Shown here: positions 1 through 9,752 of the stretch, piece after piece
Numbering within the stretch: position 1 is the first letter of the stretch
How the letters are laid out: each line of letters starts with the position of its first letter
Assembly: GCF_900129125.1 (NCBI RefSeq)
Contig: NZ_FQVJ01000002.1
Span: forward strand, 124,001 to 188,000
Origin: Acidocella aminolytica 101 = DSM 11237
GTDB lineage: Bacteria > Pseudomonadota > Alphaproteobacteria > Acetobacterales > Acetobacteraceae
Reading direction: 5' to 3'
Length of the DNA: 64,000 bases
The notes under the pieces: model-generated
The model's database searches: none
Seen by the model: the letters and a program-made list of their open reading frames with translations, nothing else
What the model was told of the DNA's origin: nothing
Made by a program: the position numbers and the translations under genes

Positions 1-944
1 GCGGCAAGGTTTATCGTGAAAAAGTATGGCGTTTGCCGGAGGCGGCCGCCAATACGAAAGGCCGGGCGTTGGTGAATCTCCTGCCGGATCTAGGGGGCGA
101 TCAAATCACCACCGTGTTGCCTTTGCCCCAGGATGAAACGCTTTGGGAGAACCTACATCTCGTGTTTGCCACCTCGTCAGGCAATGTGCGCCGTAACCGG
201 CTGGCGGACTTTAAGAATGTCCGCGCTTCCGGCCTGATTGCGATGAAGCTGGATGAGGGCGATCATCTCATTGGCGTTGCAACCTGCCGTGATGGAGATG
301 ACGTGTTCCTCGCAACTAAGCTCGGGCGTTGCATCCGTTTCCAAATTACGGACGAGACGCTCCGTGTGTTCTCCGGTCGTGATTCTACAGGCGTGCGCGG
401 CATCAAACTGAGTAAGGATGATGAGGTGATGAGCCTATGTGTGCTACGCCATGTGGAAGCCAGCATGGAAGAACGCAGTGCTTATCTCAAGCAACGTAAT
501 AGCGGCGCGGATGAAGATGACGCAGCAGCGGAAGACGCCGAAGAAGCTGTGGATGAAGTGACCCTGTCCGAAGGTCGTGTCAGTGAGCTCGCCGATGGGG
601 AAGAGATCATTCTCACAGTCACGGATTCCGGCTTTGGCAAGCGCAGCTCGGCTTACGAATATCGCGTTACCGGGCGCGGCGGCCAAGGTGTTGCCAACAT
701 CACCCTCAACCCGCGCCGTAATGGAAAAGCCGTGGCTGCAAGCTTTGCGGTGCGGCCCGGTGATGATGTGATGCTGGTTACCGATGGCGGCCGTCTTATT
801 CGCGTGCCCGCGGATCAGGTCCGTCTCACGGGGCGTGCGGCCATGGGCGTCACGCTTTTCCGACTCGATGATGATGAGCGCGTGACGAGCGTGTTTCCGG
901 TGCTTGAGGATGACCAGGAGCCCGAGGCGAATGAAGATGGTTGA
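1..944 (+). CDS. gyrA: DNA gyrase subunit A, C-terminal part (5' end outside window)
   Basis: The reading frame is open from the left edge (codons from base 3) to a TGA at 942-944, so only about the last 313 residues are present. They form the beta-pinwheel C-terminal domain that wraps DNA for negative supercoiling: repeated blades of the type 'V-F-A-T-S-S-G-N-V-R-R' and 'V-M-L-V-T-D-G-G-R-L-I-R' are visible. A Glu/Asp-rich insertion lies near the middle (about 490-570) and the tail is acidic, both common in alphaproteobacterial GyrA. The breakage-reunion domain with its catalytic Tyr is outside the window. The 3' end overlaps the coaD start, suggesting co-transcription. Assignment to GyrA rather than ParC rests on blade sequence and is fairly firm. 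Confidence 0.93.
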   Translation, partial: GKVYREKVWRLPEAAANTKGRALVNLLPDLGGDQITTVLPLPQDETLWENLHLVFATSSGNVRRNRLADFKNVRASGLIAMKLDEGDHLIGVATCRDGDDVFLATKLGRCIRFQITDETLRVFSGRDSTGVRGIKLSKDDEVMSLCVLRHVEASMEERSAYLKQRNSGADEDDAAAEDAEEAVDEVTLSEGRVSELADGEEIILTVTDSGFGKRSSAYEYRVTGRGGQGVANITLNPRRNGKAVAASFAVRPGDDVMLVTDGGRLIRVPADQVRLTGRAAMGVTLFRLDDDERVTSVFPVLEDDQEPEANEDG

Positions 945-1443
945 GCGAATCGCGCTTTACCCGGGAACATTTGACCCTATCACCAACGGACATATCGATA
1001 TCATTACCCGCGCCGCCAGGCTGGTGGACAAGCTGGTCATTGGTGTCGCCGTGAATGTTGGAAAGGGGCCAATTTTTTCCCTGGAGGAGCGTGTCGAGCT
1101 CGTTCAGGCGGAAGTTGCCCCCGTCGCCGCGAAAGCGGGCATCACAGTTGAGGTGCATCCTTTCTCAACCTTGCTCATCGATTTTGCGCGGGATGTTGGT
1201 GCAAAAATGATCGTCCGTGGTCTGCGTGCCGTTTCAGACTTTGATTACGAGTTCCAGATGGCTGGGATGAATTACCGATTAGATTCTGAAATCGAAACGG
1301 TATTTCTGATGGCTACCGAGCGTCACCAGTTTATTTCATCGCGCTTTGTGAAAGATATCGCGGCTTTTGGCGGTGATATCTCTTCTTTCGTCCCACAACT
1401 CACTAACGAGAAAACCAAGGCGAAACTGAAAGGGAACGCATGA
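931..1443 (+). CDS. coaD: Phosphopantetheine adenylyltransferase
   Basis: Cytoplasmic enzyme of coenzyme A synthesis; it transfers AMP from ATP to 4'-phosphopantetheine, giving dephospho-CoA. The nucleotidyltransferase signature GTFDPxTxGH is at residues 12-21, followed by the family blocks RGLRAVSDFDYE and the C-terminal ISSRFVKDI. At 170 residues it has the usual family length. I chose ATG 931 because AGGAG at 916-920 sits about ten bases upstream; a further upstream ATG would add residues absent from the family. The gene overlaps the end of gyrA by 14 bases and its own stop overlaps the next start (ATGA), so the three genes probably share a transcript. Confidence 0.95.
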   Translation: MKMVERIALYPGTFDPITNGHIDIITRAARLVDKLVIGVAVNVGKGPIFSLEERVELVQAEVAPVAAKAGITVEVHPFSTLLIDFARDVGAKMIVRGLRAVSDFDYEFQMAGMNYRLDSEIETVFLMATERHQFISSRFVKDIAAFGGDISSFVPQLTNEKTKAKLKGNA

Positions 1444-1988
1444 CAAACCGCCGCACCTTCATAACTGCCGCCACTGCCACATTGCTAACGGGAGCTACCA
1501 TGAGCGAAGCTACGGCCGACACACCGGCCTCCAACACTCTCAAAATGACGCTGAAATATGGTGAAGTAACCATTACGCTGCGTCCTGACCTTGCACCGCT
1601 GGCCGCAGAACGCCTGCGGGTTTTGACGGCGCAGGGTTTTTATGATGGCTGCAAGTTCTTCCGTGTGATTGCGGGCTTCATGGCGCAGACCGGCGACCCG
1701 ACAAACACCGGCACTGGCGGTAGCTCTCTGCCGAATCTGCCAGCGGAATTCACCAACGATGCCAGCTTCCTGACAGGCACGGTCGGCATGGCCCGTACGC
1801 AGGACCCTAATTCCGCCAATAGCCAGTTTTTCATTTGTTTTGATCCGTGCAGCTGGTTGGATGGCCAATACACGATCGTTGGCCAAGTGACGGCAGGCAT
1901 GGATGCAGTGCAGCAGATCAAAAAAGGCTCTGGCTCAGGCGGTGTTGTTCAGGATCCGGATTCCATCATCAAGATGGTCGTCGCCTAA
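1440..1988 (+). CDS. Cyclophilin-type peptidyl-prolyl cis-trans isomerase
   Basis: Catalyses cis-trans isomerisation of X-Pro bonds during folding. The cyclophilin core is clear: FFRVIAGFMAQTGDP, then GTVGMARTQDPNSANSQFFI with the Gln/Phe active-site block, and WLDGQYTIVGQV near the end. The N-terminus reads TNRRTFITAA followed by a hydrophobic stretch ending near ADTPA, suggesting an exported (possibly Tat-type) protein. An internal ATG at 1500 preceded by GGAG would give a cytoplasmic form instead, so the localisation depends on the start. The start overlaps coaD by four bases. A strong terminator follows. Confidence 0.9.
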   Translation: MTNRRTFITAATATLLTGATMSEATADTPASNTLKMTLKYGEVTITLRPDLAPLAAERLRVLTAQGFYDGCKFFRVIAGFMAQTGDPTNTGTGGSSLPNLPAEFTNDASFLTGTVGMARTQDPNSANSQFFICFDPCSWLDGQYTIVGQVTAGMDAVQQIKKGSGSGGVVQDPDSIIKMVVA

Positions 1989-2027
1989 AGCTTTATGAAA
2001 ATGGGTGTGGTCTCTCCGAGGCGGCAC

Positions 2028-2066
2028 AAAAAACCCCAGAAGGCTCAACGCTTTCTGGGGTTTTTT
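2028..2066. terminator. Bidirectional rho-independent terminator between the cyclophilin gene and hpnJ
   Basis: AAAAACCCCAGAA pairs with TTCTGGGGTTTTT around a short loop. There is a T run on the plus side and an A run at the 5' foot, so it can end transcription from both convergent genes. Confidence 0.9.
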
Positions 2067-2087
2067 ATGGTAAATGTCGGGCGTTGA

Positions 2088-3524
2088 TTACGCTGCCTTA
2101 GTGGTCTGGCGTTCTTTCAGGAATGCAAAGAACTCCACGCCTTCACGCAAGCGACGCACCAGCATTTGCGGGGAAAGCGCCATTTCCTTCAAAATTGACA
2201 GAATCTTCGATGGGCGGAAATAGAACTGTCGGTAGATTTCTTCCACTGCATCAAAAATCTCCTGATGGGAGAGGTGCGGATAATGTAGCGGCGCAATCTG
2301 CACGCCATGATCGTCGATCAGTTCCGCGTGCTCAATATCCAGCCAGCCCTCCTTAACGGCCTGATTATACAGGAAGGTTCCGGGGTAAGGTGCAGCCAAA
2401 GAAACCTGAATAGTGTGCGGGTTGATCTCCTTGGCGAAGGCGATCGTTTCCTTCAGCGTCTCGCGGGTCTCGCCAGGCAGGCCGACAATGAAGGTGCCGT
2501 GGATCATGATACCAAGCTTGTGGCAGTCCGCTGTGAAGCGCTTGGCGACCTCAATACGCATGCCCTTCTTGATGTTGTGTAGAATCTGCTGGTTGCCGGA
2601 CTCATAGCCAACCAACAGCAGCCGCAGCCCGTTTTCCTTCAGGACCTTGAGCGTTTCATAAGGCACATTTGCCTTGGCGTTGCATGACCAGGAGATACCA
2701 AGCTTGCCCATCTCCTTCGCGATAGCCTCGGCGCGCGGAAGGTTATCGGTGAAGGTATCATCATCGAACATAATTTCCTTCACGGTCGGGAACAGTTCAA
2801 TGGCGCGCTTTACCTCGGCGATCACGTTTTCAACTGAGCGGGTGCGGTATTTATGCCCGCCTACGGTCTGCGGCCAGAGGCAGAAGGTGCAGTGGGACTT
2901 ACAGCCACGACCGGTATAGATGGAGATATAAGGATGCTTCAGATAGCCGATGAAGTAATCCTCCATCTTCAGATGTTTCTTATAAACATCCACAACGAAG
3001 GGCAGCTGATCCATATCCATTAGCAGCGGCCGGTCCTCGTTCTTGACAACCTCACCGGCTTCGTTACGCCACCAAATGCCCTGCACCTCGGCAAGTGGCT
3101 TGCCTTCCGCGATTTCCTTGATGGTGAAGTCAAACTCATTTCCGCAGACGAAATCCAGCACTGCCGCGCGTTCCAGGGATTCCACCGGCTGCACAGCCAC
3201 CTTGGCGCCGATAAAGCCAATCTTCATGGAGGGGTTCAGCTTCTTGAACTCCTCGGCCACTTTCACGTCATTCCCGAAGGAAGGGGTGGAGGTGTGAATA
3301 ATAAGCAGTTGGTGGGTTTTCGCGTGCGGCAGTACATCCGCCATGGTCAGGCGGGCAGGGGGGGCGTCGATTAGAGTGGAATCAGGCAGCAACGCGGCCG
3401 GTTGAGCCAGCCAGGTCGGAAACCAGAAACTTTTGATTTCACGCCGTGCCTGATAGCGGGAGCCAGCACCGCCGTCGAACCCATCGAATGAGGGAGGCTG
3501 CAGAAACAGGGTTTTCATCGTCAT
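2088..3524 (-). CDS. hpnJ: Hopanoid-associated radical SAM/B12-binding protein HpnJ
   Basis: Radical SAM enzyme with an N-terminal cobalamin-binding-like domain, assigned in the hopanoid literature to formation of the bacteriohopanetetrol cyclitol ether from the glucosamine-linked precursor. The cluster motif GCKSHCTFC (C-x3-C-x2-C) is at about residues 208-215, preceded by a Rossmann-like half and followed by the SAM barrel with MFDDDTFTDN and GTFIVGLPGET. The N-terminal FLQPPSFDGFDGGAGSRYQA is characteristic of HpnJ. I start at ATG 3524; GTG 3536 or ATG 3518 are alternatives. It lies just downstream of hpnI on the same strand. No hpnK deacetylase is seen between or beside them, although HpnK acts between the two in the accepted pathway. 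Confidence 0.9.
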   Translation of the reverse strand: MTMKTLFLQPPSFDGFDGGAGSRYQARREIKSFWFPTWLAQPAALLPDSTLIDAPPARLTMADVLPHAKTHQLLIIHTSTPSFGNDVKVAEEFKKLNPSMKIGFIGAKVAVQPVESLERAAVLDFVCGNEFDFTIKEIAEGKPLAEVQGIWWRNEAGEVVKNEDRPLLMDMDQLPFVVDVYKKHLKMEDYFIGYLKHPYISIYTGRGCKSHCTFCLWPQTVGGHKYRTRSVENVIAEVKRAIELFPTVKEIMFDDDTFTDNLPRAEAIAKEMGKLGISWSCNAKANVPYETLKVLKENGLRLLLVGYESGNQQILHNIKKGMRIEVAKRFTADCHKLGIMIHGTFIVGLPGETRETLKETIAFAKEINPHTIQVSLAAPYPGTFLYNQAVKEGWLDIEHAELIDDHGVQIAPLHYPHLSHQEIFDAVEEIYRQFYFRPSKILSILKEMALSPQMLVRRLREGVEFFAFLKERQTTKAA

Positions 3525-3540
3525 GTTGTCACTCACTCTC

Positions 3541-4668
3541 TCAACCAGGGTCAGACCGACCTGAATCGGCCGTCATGGACTGCCCGCGCCAATTGACCCG
3601 GTTGCCCGTAAAACTTGCGATATAAATGATCGCGGAGAAGCAATCGCGCAACAGGAAAAGCCAGAACTCTCCTGTGCGGGGTAGGCGCAGCGAGGTTTCG
3701 GTACGCCAGCCCGCCACGACCCGCACGGCCCAGACGCCTAGGAACAAAAACACGCTCCAAAGCTCCAAGCCCGAACAAACCAGCGCCAGAGCGGCCCAGA
3801 GCAGCGGAATTTGCAAGATACTGCCCGCATAAGCAAGCGGCACCAGCGCGCGGATGGTTCTGGCCCACCGCAATTCATGCCTGAAAAGCGCTGCAAAATC
3901 GGCTTCTGGTATCGTGGTCGCGGGAATAACGTTGGCGAGCTTTATTTTGAGCCCTGCCTTCAAAACCAGACGCCCAAGCACCTGATCATCAGCTAGATGA
4001 CCGGACAATGCCTCTAGCCCCCCAAGCTGGGTTAGAAGTAGCTTCCGAATCGCCATGGTAGCACCCGTGCAATCCTGTCGCCCTAGCTGCCGCGCCATCA
4101 GAAAGCCGGGCAGGAAGGTCTGATTGATCTGCATGGCGCCAAGCCGCGCAGGCAACTCAGCCGTCCCAGGCAAGCCTGTGTAAAGGCTGGTGACCAGGCC
4201 AGTCTCAGGCGTCTCCAGAGCCGCGACCACGCGCTCCAGATAATAAGGGGGAACATGCACGTCGGCATCAGCGATGACGAGAATCTCATGCTTGGCCAAC
4301 GGGCGCATATTGATAAGGTTGGCAACTTTGCGGTTGCTGCCATGCGGTGTGTCGTTCACCATCAATGCCGTATCGCGTTCAGGATACCGGGCGCGCAGCC
4401 GGGCAATAACCCCCAACACGGGGTCATTTTCATTCTGCACGCCAAACACAAGCTGATAGTCTGGATAATCCAGTAGAAAAAAGGATTCGAGCGCCAGTTC
4501 AGTTAACGGCTCAACACCGTGCAGCGGCTTAAGGATGCTGACGCTCGGCCTTTGCTTTGGCGTGGCAGGTGAAGCGGCGCAAAACCGCTCCACCAGATGA
4601 GCGCCATAAAGCTGCTGGATCACCCCTATAAGGGCCAGCACAGCAAAAAGGATAATCAATACCTGCAA
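3541..4668 (-). CDS. hpnI: Hopanoid glycosyltransferase HpnI
   Basis: Membrane GT2/GT21-type glycosyltransferase related to ceramide glucosyltransferase, which attaches the N-acetylglucosamine unit to bacteriohopanetetrol. The first ~25 residues form one membrane helix. The catalytic domain shows the SILKPLHGVEP block, the DADVHVPP metal-binding aspartates, DCTGATMAIRK, a HLADDQVLG acceptor-base region and a HELRWARTIR motif (the [Q/R]xxRW equivalent). Two or three further hydrophobic helices follow at the C-terminus. It is upstream of hpnJ on the same strand with a gap of a few bases, and hpnM lies 42 bases upstream, so the three look like one unit. Confidence 0.9.
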   Translation of the reverse strand: MQVLIILFAVLALIGVIQQLYGAHLVERFCAASPATPKQRPSVSILKPLHGVEPLTELALESFFLLDYPDYQLVFGVQNENDPVLGVIARLRARYPERDTALMVNDTPHGSNRKVANLINMRPLAKHEILVIADADVHVPPYYLERVVAALETPETGLVTSLYTGLPGTAELPARLGAMQINQTFLPGFLMARQLGRQDCTGATMAIRKLLLTQLGGLEALSGHLADDQVLGRLVLKAGLKIKLANVIPATTIPEADFAALFRHELRWARTIRALVPLAYAGSILQIPLLWAALALVCSGLELWSVFLFLGVWAVRVVAGWRTETSLRLPRTGEFWLFLLRDCFSAIIYIASFTGNRVNWRGQSMTADSGRSDPG

Positions 4669-4710
4669 GGATCAGCGGCAATTATAAAGCAAGGGATGGC
4701 CCGACAAGGC

Positions 4711-5328
4711 TTAGCTACCTTGCAGTGTATTAATCTTGGTTTTGAGCGCGGCAATCAGCTGCGAGGCATCGCCGGATTTCACCAAGGACGCGAAATCGGA
4801 AGCATGGATAGCTACTTGGCTGATTGTGCCGTTCAAAAGCACATCATTGATTTTCCAACCGTTTTTCTCATTTGAGACAACGTAATCAATCACCACGCCG
4901 CCGCCATCCTTAGGGGTCAGCTTGGTTTCGATGATCTTCTTCTGTCCCAGCACTTTTTCTTTCGGCATAATGGTCAGGCTTTGACCATTATAGCTGTCAA
5001 ACTGTGAGACGTAGCTGGAAACCGTGAAGGTCGTGAAAAGGTTGATCAGTTCATTTTGCTGGCTCGCCGGGAGTGTGGACCAGAGAAAGCCGACCGAGTT
5101 CTTTGTCACTTCGGGCAAGTCGTAAGACTGCTCCACTACGGGGGCAAGGGCCTTATACCGAGCCTGGAAATCCTGCCCAGCGGAGCCTGACTTCATGGTA
5201 GCGATCAAGGCATTGTCAAGTGCGGCCACGGGCGCGCTGGCGGCTGTGCCGTCAGCCCATGCCGCCGGTACGAGCATCAGGCTGACGGCAAGCGCCAGAG
5301 CGGGGGAGCGAAGAGGATGGTGTTTCAT
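4711..5328 (-). CDS. hpnM: Hopanoid-associated MlaC/Ttg2D-family periplasmic protein HpnM
   Basis: A 205-residue exported protein with a Sec signal peptide (ALALAVSLMLVPAAWA, cleavage near residue 25) and an MlaC-type body: repeated helices including YKALAPVVEQSYDLPEV, the central PKEKVLGQKKIIETKL strand region, and NGWKINDVLLNG near the end. MlaC-family proteins ferry lipids through the periplasm; HpnM members occur in hopanoid clusters and have been linked to hopanoid-dependent envelope functions. It precedes hpnI and follows dxs on the same strand, with only 18 bases separating the dxs stop from its ATG. The transport role is inference from family and context. Confidence 0.85.
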   Translation of the reverse strand: MKHHPLRSPALALAVSLMLVPAAWADGTAASAPVAALDNALIATMKSGSAGQDFQARYKALAPVVEQSYDLPEVTKNSVGFLWSTLPASQQNELINLFTTFTVSSYVSQFDSYNGQSLTIMPKEKVLGQKKIIETKLTPKDGGGVVIDYVVSNEKNGWKINDVLLNGTISQVAIHASDFASLVKSGDASQLIAALKTKINTLQGS

Positions 5329-5346
5329 GCTCCTTATATAAGCTCC

Positions 5347-7278
5347 TTATTGTGCCGGAACTGCGACAAAATCGCGGAGCGATTGGACGCCGAGTGCCGT
5401 AATCGCGTGGCTGACAATATGCTGAGCGGAAAGTCCCGCTTCGATAAGCTGTGCGGTGGGTGTATTATGGTCGATCAGCCGGTCGGGCAGCGTCATCGGC
5501 CTAAATTTTAGCCCCTTATCAAAAGCGCCGCTCCAGGAGAGATGATGCGCAACGGCAGCCCCAAAGCCACCGGCGGCTCCTTCCTCAATCGTGATGAGCA
5601 CTTCATGGTCCTTGGCCAACTGGTCCACCAAGGTGGTATCAAGCGGCTTCATGAAGCGAGCGTCGGCCACCGTAGCTGGGAAGCCCCTCGCGGCCAGCTC
5701 ATCGGCGGCGGTTAACGCGTCGCGCAGCCGGGCTCCAAGTACCAAAATGGCAACCTTGCCACCTTCACGTACAATCCGCCCCTTGCCGATTTCCCAAGGC
5801 GTGCCACGGGCGGGCAGCTCAACCCCAACACCTTCCCCGCGCGGATAACGGAACGCGGAGGGGCGGTCATCGATGGCTGTGGCAGTGGCCACGGCATGCA
5901 TCAATTCTGCTTCGTCTGAGGGGGCCATGATCACCATGCGGGGCATCGGGCTTAGATAGCAAAGATCGAATGCGCCTGCGTGTGTCGCACCATCCGCGCC
6001 AACTAGGCCAGCACGGTCCATGGCGAAGCGCACGGGCAGGCTTTGCAACACAACATCATGCACCAGCTGATCGTACCCACGCTGGAGAAAGGTGGAGTAG
6101 ATGGCGCAGAACGGCTTTAGCCCCTCGGTCGCCATGCCGGCGGCGAAGGTTACGGCGTGCTGCTCCGCAATACCGACATCGAACATCCGGCTGGGGAATT
6201 TGGCTTCGAACTTATCGAGGCCCGTGCCCGGAGACATGGCGGCAGTCACGGCCACAATACTTTCATCGACCTCGGCTTCGGCAATCAGGGCCTTGGCGAA
6301 AACAGAAGTATAAGAGGGTGGTCCTGGAGGGGCTTTCTTCTGCTCACCAGTGATAACATTAAATTTCTGTACCCCATGGTACTTGTCCGCTGCGGCCTCG
6401 GCCGGGGCATAGCCCTTGCCCTTCTGCGTCACGACATGCAGAAGCACCGGTTCCGCCGCATCCGAATCACGCAAATTGCGCAAAACCGGCAGCAGATGTT
6501 CCAGATTGTGACCATCAATTGGACCAACATAATAGAACCCCAGCTCCTCAAAGAGCGTCCCGCCGGTGAGGATGCCGCGTGCATATTCCTCCGCCTTGCG
6601 GGCAGTGCGCTCAATCGGCCGGGGGAATCGCTTGGCCATTTTCGCGGCGAAGTCCCGCAGTGACATGAAGCTGCGCGAGGAGATCAACGTAGAGAGATAG
6701 GCACTCATTGCGCCCACGGGTGGGGCGATGGACATGTCATTATCGTTGAGGATAACAATCAGCCGGGACTTCATTGCCCCGGCATTGTTCATTGCCTCAT
6801 AAGCCATGCCGGCGCTCATCGAGCCGTCACCGATCACTGCAAGCACATTACGCGCGGGCTCTTCTTGCTTCAGATCCCGGGCAACAGCCATGCCCAGCCC
6901 TGCGGAAATCGAGGTGCTGGAATGCGCCGCTCCAAACGGGTCATACTCACTTTCCGAACGGCGGGTGAAGCCTGAAAGGCCTCCCGGCTGGCGCAGGGTC
7001 CGAATCCGGTCACGTCGGCCGGTGAGGATTTTATGCGGGTAGCATTGGTGGCCGACATCCCAGATCAATCGGTCACGCGGTGTGTCGAACACGGCATGAA
7101 TGGCAACCGTAAGCTCCACCACGCCAAGCGAGGAGCCAAGATGTCCGCCCGTGACAGAAACTGTGTCGATGGTCTCAGCACGCAGTTCGTCCGCCACCTG
7201 CTTCAGCTGATCCGTGGAAAAATTACGCAGATCAGCAGGGATATTAACCCTATCCAGCAGAGGGGTCTTCGACGGCAT
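5347..7278 (-). CDS. dxs: 1-deoxy-D-xylulose-5-phosphate synthase
   Basis: First enzyme of the MEP isoprenoid pathway: condenses pyruvate and glyceraldehyde 3-phosphate with thiamine diphosphate. At 643 residues it is full length. The TPP/Mg motif [19 protein letters not shown] is near residue 150, the pyrimidine-domain block [17 protein letters not shown] is near 365, and the C-terminal transketolase fold ends with the DRLIDH motif. An N-terminal [15 protein letters not shown] is also typical. Its position at the head of hpnM-hpnI-hpnJ, back to back with ispH, ties precursor supply to hopanoid synthesis. The stop lies 18 bases ahead of hpnM. Confidence 0.97.
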   Translation of the reverse strand: MPSKTPLLDRVNIPADLRNFSTDQLKQVADELRAETIDTVSVTGGHLGSSLGVVELTVAIHAVFDTPRDRLIWDVGHQCYPHKILTGRRDRIRTLRQPGGLSGFTRRSESEYDPFGAAHSSTSISAGLGMAVARDLKQEEPARNVLAVIGDGSMSAGMAYEAMNNAGAMKSRLIVILNDNDMSIAPPVGAMSAYLSTLISSRSFMSLRDFAAKMAKRFPRPIERTARKAEEYARGILTGGTLFEELGFYYVGPIDGHNLEHLLPVLRNLRDSDAAEPVLLHVVTQKGKGYAPAEAAADKYHGVQKFNVITGEQKKAPPGPPSYTSVFAKALIAEAEVDESIVAVTAAMSPGTGLDKFEAKFPSRMFDVGIAEQHAVTFAAGMATEGLKPFCAIYSTFLQRGYDQLVHDVVLQSLPVRFAMDRAGLVGADGATHAGAFDLCYLSPMPRMVIMAPSDEAELMHAVATATAIDDRPSAFRYPRGEGVGVELPARGTPWEIGKGRIVREGGKVAILVLGARLRDALTAADELAARGFPATVADARFMKPLDTTLVDQLAKDHEVLITIEEGAAGGFGAAVAHHLSWSGAFDKGLKFRPMTLPDRLIDHNTPTAQLIEAGLSAQHIVSHAITALGVQSLRDFVAVPAQ

Positions 7279-7587
7279 CAGATGCGTTCTCCATTGTGCC
7301 GCATTGCTTTTGCCCCCATTTTTGCCCCCGTCATCCGATCTAAACTATTCATATACGCCAACACCCGATTCGGCTTATGGCCGATAAGCTGCTCATTCTG
7401 CACACATAGGCGACCATAACCGGAAAAGCCAGAAGCGAGCGGCCAACGCATGCCTGCTGGGCACCTATGTTTTCGCTTAATGTAAGGATTACCTTATACC
7501 TAACCTTGCGAATTGTAGAAGCAATGACCTATTGCTGCTATAGAAATGCGCTCCACCGTGACGCACAGGCAACAGGATTGAGATAGA
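7279..7587. promoter_or_regulatory. Divergent dxs/ispH intergenic region
   Basis: 309 bases without a credible gene between divergent dxs and ispH, so promoters for both must lie here. Visible structure: the inverted repeat TAAGG-ATTA-CCTTA at 7483-7496 in an AT-rich stretch, followed on the ispH side by TATAGA near 7538. No riboswitch-like fold was recognised. Confidence 0.45.
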
Positions 7588-8541
7588 ATGGACGGTTCAC
7601 AGCCCCCCAAAGCATTGCGGGTTATTCTGGCGCAGCCGCGCGGCTTCTGCGCTGGGGTGGAGCGAGCAATCGACATTGTCGAACGGGCACTGAACAAGTT
7701 TGGCCCGCCGATCTATGTGCGCCATGAAATCGTGCATAATCGCCATGTCGTCGAGGATTTGCGGGCCCGCGGCGCGGTGTTCGTGGATGAACTGGACGAG
7801 GTGCCAGAGGGCGCTTGGACCGTGTTTTCTGCGCATGGTGTCGCGCGCAAGGTGGTGCAGGCCGCTGCAGACCGCACCTTGCCCGTGATTGATGCTACTT
7901 GCCCTCTGGTGGCCAAGGTCCATGCCGAAGGGCGGCGTTATGCCAGCCAAGGTCGAGAGATTGTGCTGATCGGTCATGCGGGACACGCAGAGGTAGAAGG
8001 GACAATCGGCCAGATCGACGGCACCGTATATCTCGTGCAAACGGTTGAAGACGCGGAAAAGCTGCAAGTCCAAGATCCTGCAAAGCTTTCTTACATTACC
8101 CAGACGACTTTGTCAGTGGATGACACGCGGGGCATCATCTCTGCCCTTAAATTGCGTTTCCCTGAGATCGTGGGGCCGGATGTCAAAGATATCTGCTATG
8201 CGACCCAAAATCGCCAAGAGGCCGTGCATCATTTGGCTGCTCTGGTGGACTTGATTTTGGTCGTTGGAAGCAAAAATTCCTCAAACTCCAATCGGCTGCG
8301 TGAGATCGGCACCGAGCTAGGCCGTCCGGCCTATCTTATCGACGATGCCAGCGCACTTCAGGCTGAGTGGTTTCACGGGGTTACCAAGGTTGGATTGACC
8401 GCAGGTGCCTCGGCGCCGGAAGTGCTGGTGCAGGGCGTGATCGAAGGACTGAAGCAGTTCGGTCGTGTCGATATCGAGCTGCTCTCCGGTACGCCGGAAG
8501 ATGTCAAATTCAAGCTGCCCGCTGAAGTAGCTGAAGTTTAA
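7588..8541 (+). CDS. ispH: 4-hydroxy-3-methylbut-2-enyl diphosphate reductase
   Basis: Last MEP-pathway enzyme, an iron-sulfur protein that reduces HMBPP to IPP and DMAPP. The three cluster cysteines are in [10 protein letters not shown] (near residue 18), [12 protein letters not shown] (near 109) and [10 protein letters not shown] (near 205). The conserved VRHEIVHN and TVFSAHGVA histidine blocks and the [10 protein letters not shown] phosphate loop are present. Length 317 is normal. It is divergent from dxs and 13 bases ahead of hpnH, so isoprenoid supply and the first side-chain enzyme of hopanoids are probably co-transcribed. Confidence 0.97.
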   Translation: MDGSQPPKALRVILAQPRGFCAGVERAIDIVERALNKFGPPIYVRHEIVHNRHVVEDLRARGAVFVDELDEVPEGAWTVFSAHGVARKVVQAAADRTLPVIDATCPLVAKVHAEGRRYASQGREIVLIGHAGHAEVEGTIGQIDGTVYLVQTVEDAEKLQVQDPAKLSYITQTTLSVDDTRGIISALKLRFPEIVGPDVKDICYATQNRQEAVHHLAALVDLILVVGSKNSSNSNRLREIGTELGRPAYLIDDASALQAEWFHGVTKVGLTAGASAPEVLVQGVIEGLKQFGRVDIELLSGTPEDVKFKLPAEVAEV

Positions 8542-8554
8542 GGATAAACACAGA

Positions 8555-9715
8555 ATGGGTGTACCGCTGAATCAGGCTCTCCGCGTTGGGGGCTATATTC
8601 TCAAGCAGCACTTAAAGGGCAATAAGCGTTACCCGCTTGTGCTCATGCTGGAGCCGCTATTCCGCTGCAATTTGGCCTGTCAGGGCTGCGGCAAGATTGA
8701 CTATCCAAATGAGATTTTGAACCAGCGCATCTCAGTGGCGGATGCTATTCACGCCGCTGAGGAATGTCCCGCGCCCATTATCGCCATCGCTGGCGGTGAG
8801 CCGTTGCTACATAAAGAAATGCCGCAGATCGTCGAAGCTTATCTGAAGATGGGTAAATTCGTGATCCTGTGCACCAATGCGTTGCTGCTTGAAAAAAAGA
8901 TCGAGCAGTATAAGCCGCACAAAAACTTCTGCTGGGACATCCATCTTGACGGTGACAAGGAGATGCACGACCGCTCTGTTGACCAGGCGGGCGTTTATGA
9001 GCGCGCGGTGGACGCTATCAAGCTCAGCAAATCCAAGGGCTTCCGCACTTCCATTAACTGCACCTTGTTCGACGGCGCGGATCCGGATCGGGTTGCCGCC
9101 TTCCTAGATACGGTTGCAGATCTAGATATTGAAGGCGTGATGACCTCACCAGGGTATGCTTACGAACGTGCCCCGGATCAGGAACACTTCCTCAACCGCC
9201 AGCGCACCAAGGAGCTGTTCCGCGCCATCTTCCGCCGTGGTAAGGAAAGTGCGAAGCGCGGTAAAAAGTGGAAATTTACCCAGTCTCCGCTGTTCCTAGA
9301 CTTCCTGGCTGGCAACCAGACCTATGCTTGCACCCCTTGGGGTAACCCAACGCGCAACGTGTTTGGCTGGCAGCGCCCGTGTTATTTGCTGGGTGAAGGG
9401 TATGCCGGGAGCTTTAAGGAGCTCATGGAAACCACTGACTGGGATAAGTACGGTGTGGGCAATTACGAAAAATGCTCCGATTGCATGGTGCATTCCGGCT
9501 TTGAAGCCACAGCGGTGATGGATTCCATCAAGAATCCCTGGAAGATCGCTAAAGTGGCTCTCGGCGGCATTAAAACAGAAGGTGCTATGGCCAAAGACAT
9601 TCCGCTCGATAAAGCGCGTAAGGCGGAATACGTGTTCTCCAGGCATGTGGAGAGCAAGATGGCAGAAATCCATGAGGCCAAAGCGGCCCGGCAGCCTGCG
9701 CTTCCCGCGGAGTAA
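8555..9715 (+). CDS. hpnH: Adenosyl-hopene transferase HpnH (radical SAM)
   Basis: Radical SAM enzyme that adds a 5'-deoxyadenosyl group to diploptene, making adenosylhopane, the first step of C35 hopanoid side chains. The cluster motif RCNLACQGC (Cys 38, 42, 45) is followed by IAGGEPLLH (SAM-binding GGE) and HLDGDKEMHD. Extra cysteines in the C-terminal part (YACTPWGNPT, RPCYLLGEG, EKCSDCMVHSG) fit the auxiliary region of this family. The length, 386 residues, is as expected. It follows ispH directly and converges with hpnG, whose product acts on the HpnH product. Confidence 0.94.
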   Translation: MGVPLNQALRVGGYILKQHLKGNKRYPLVLMLEPLFRCNLACQGCGKIDYPNEILNQRISVADAIHAAEECPAPIIAIAGGEPLLHKEMPQIVEAYLKMGKFVILCTNALLLEKKIEQYKPHKNFCWDIHLDGDKEMHDRSVDQAGVYERAVDAIKLSKSKGFRTSINCTLFDGADPDRVAAFLDTVADLDIEGVMTSPGYAYERAPDQEHFLNRQRTKELFRAIFRRGKESAKRGKKWKFTQSPLFLDFLAGNQTYACTPWGNPTRNVFGWQRPCYLLGEGYAGSFKELMETTDWDKYGVGNYEKCSDCMVHSGFEATAVMDSIKNPWKIAKVALGGIKTEGAMAKDIPLDKARKAEYVFSRHVESKMAEIHEAKAARQPALPAE

Positions 9716-9722
9716 GAAACAC

Positions 9723-9752
9723 GCCCTCCCAGGCGCCTAAAGCCTGGGGGGC
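9723..9752. terminator. GC-rich hairpin between convergent hpnH and hpnG
   Basis: GCCCTCCCAGGC (9723-9734) pairs with GCCTGGGGGGC (9742-9752), allowing G-T pairs. It contains the hpnG stop codon. No clear T run follows on either side, so a classical terminator role is uncertain. Confidence 0.45.
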
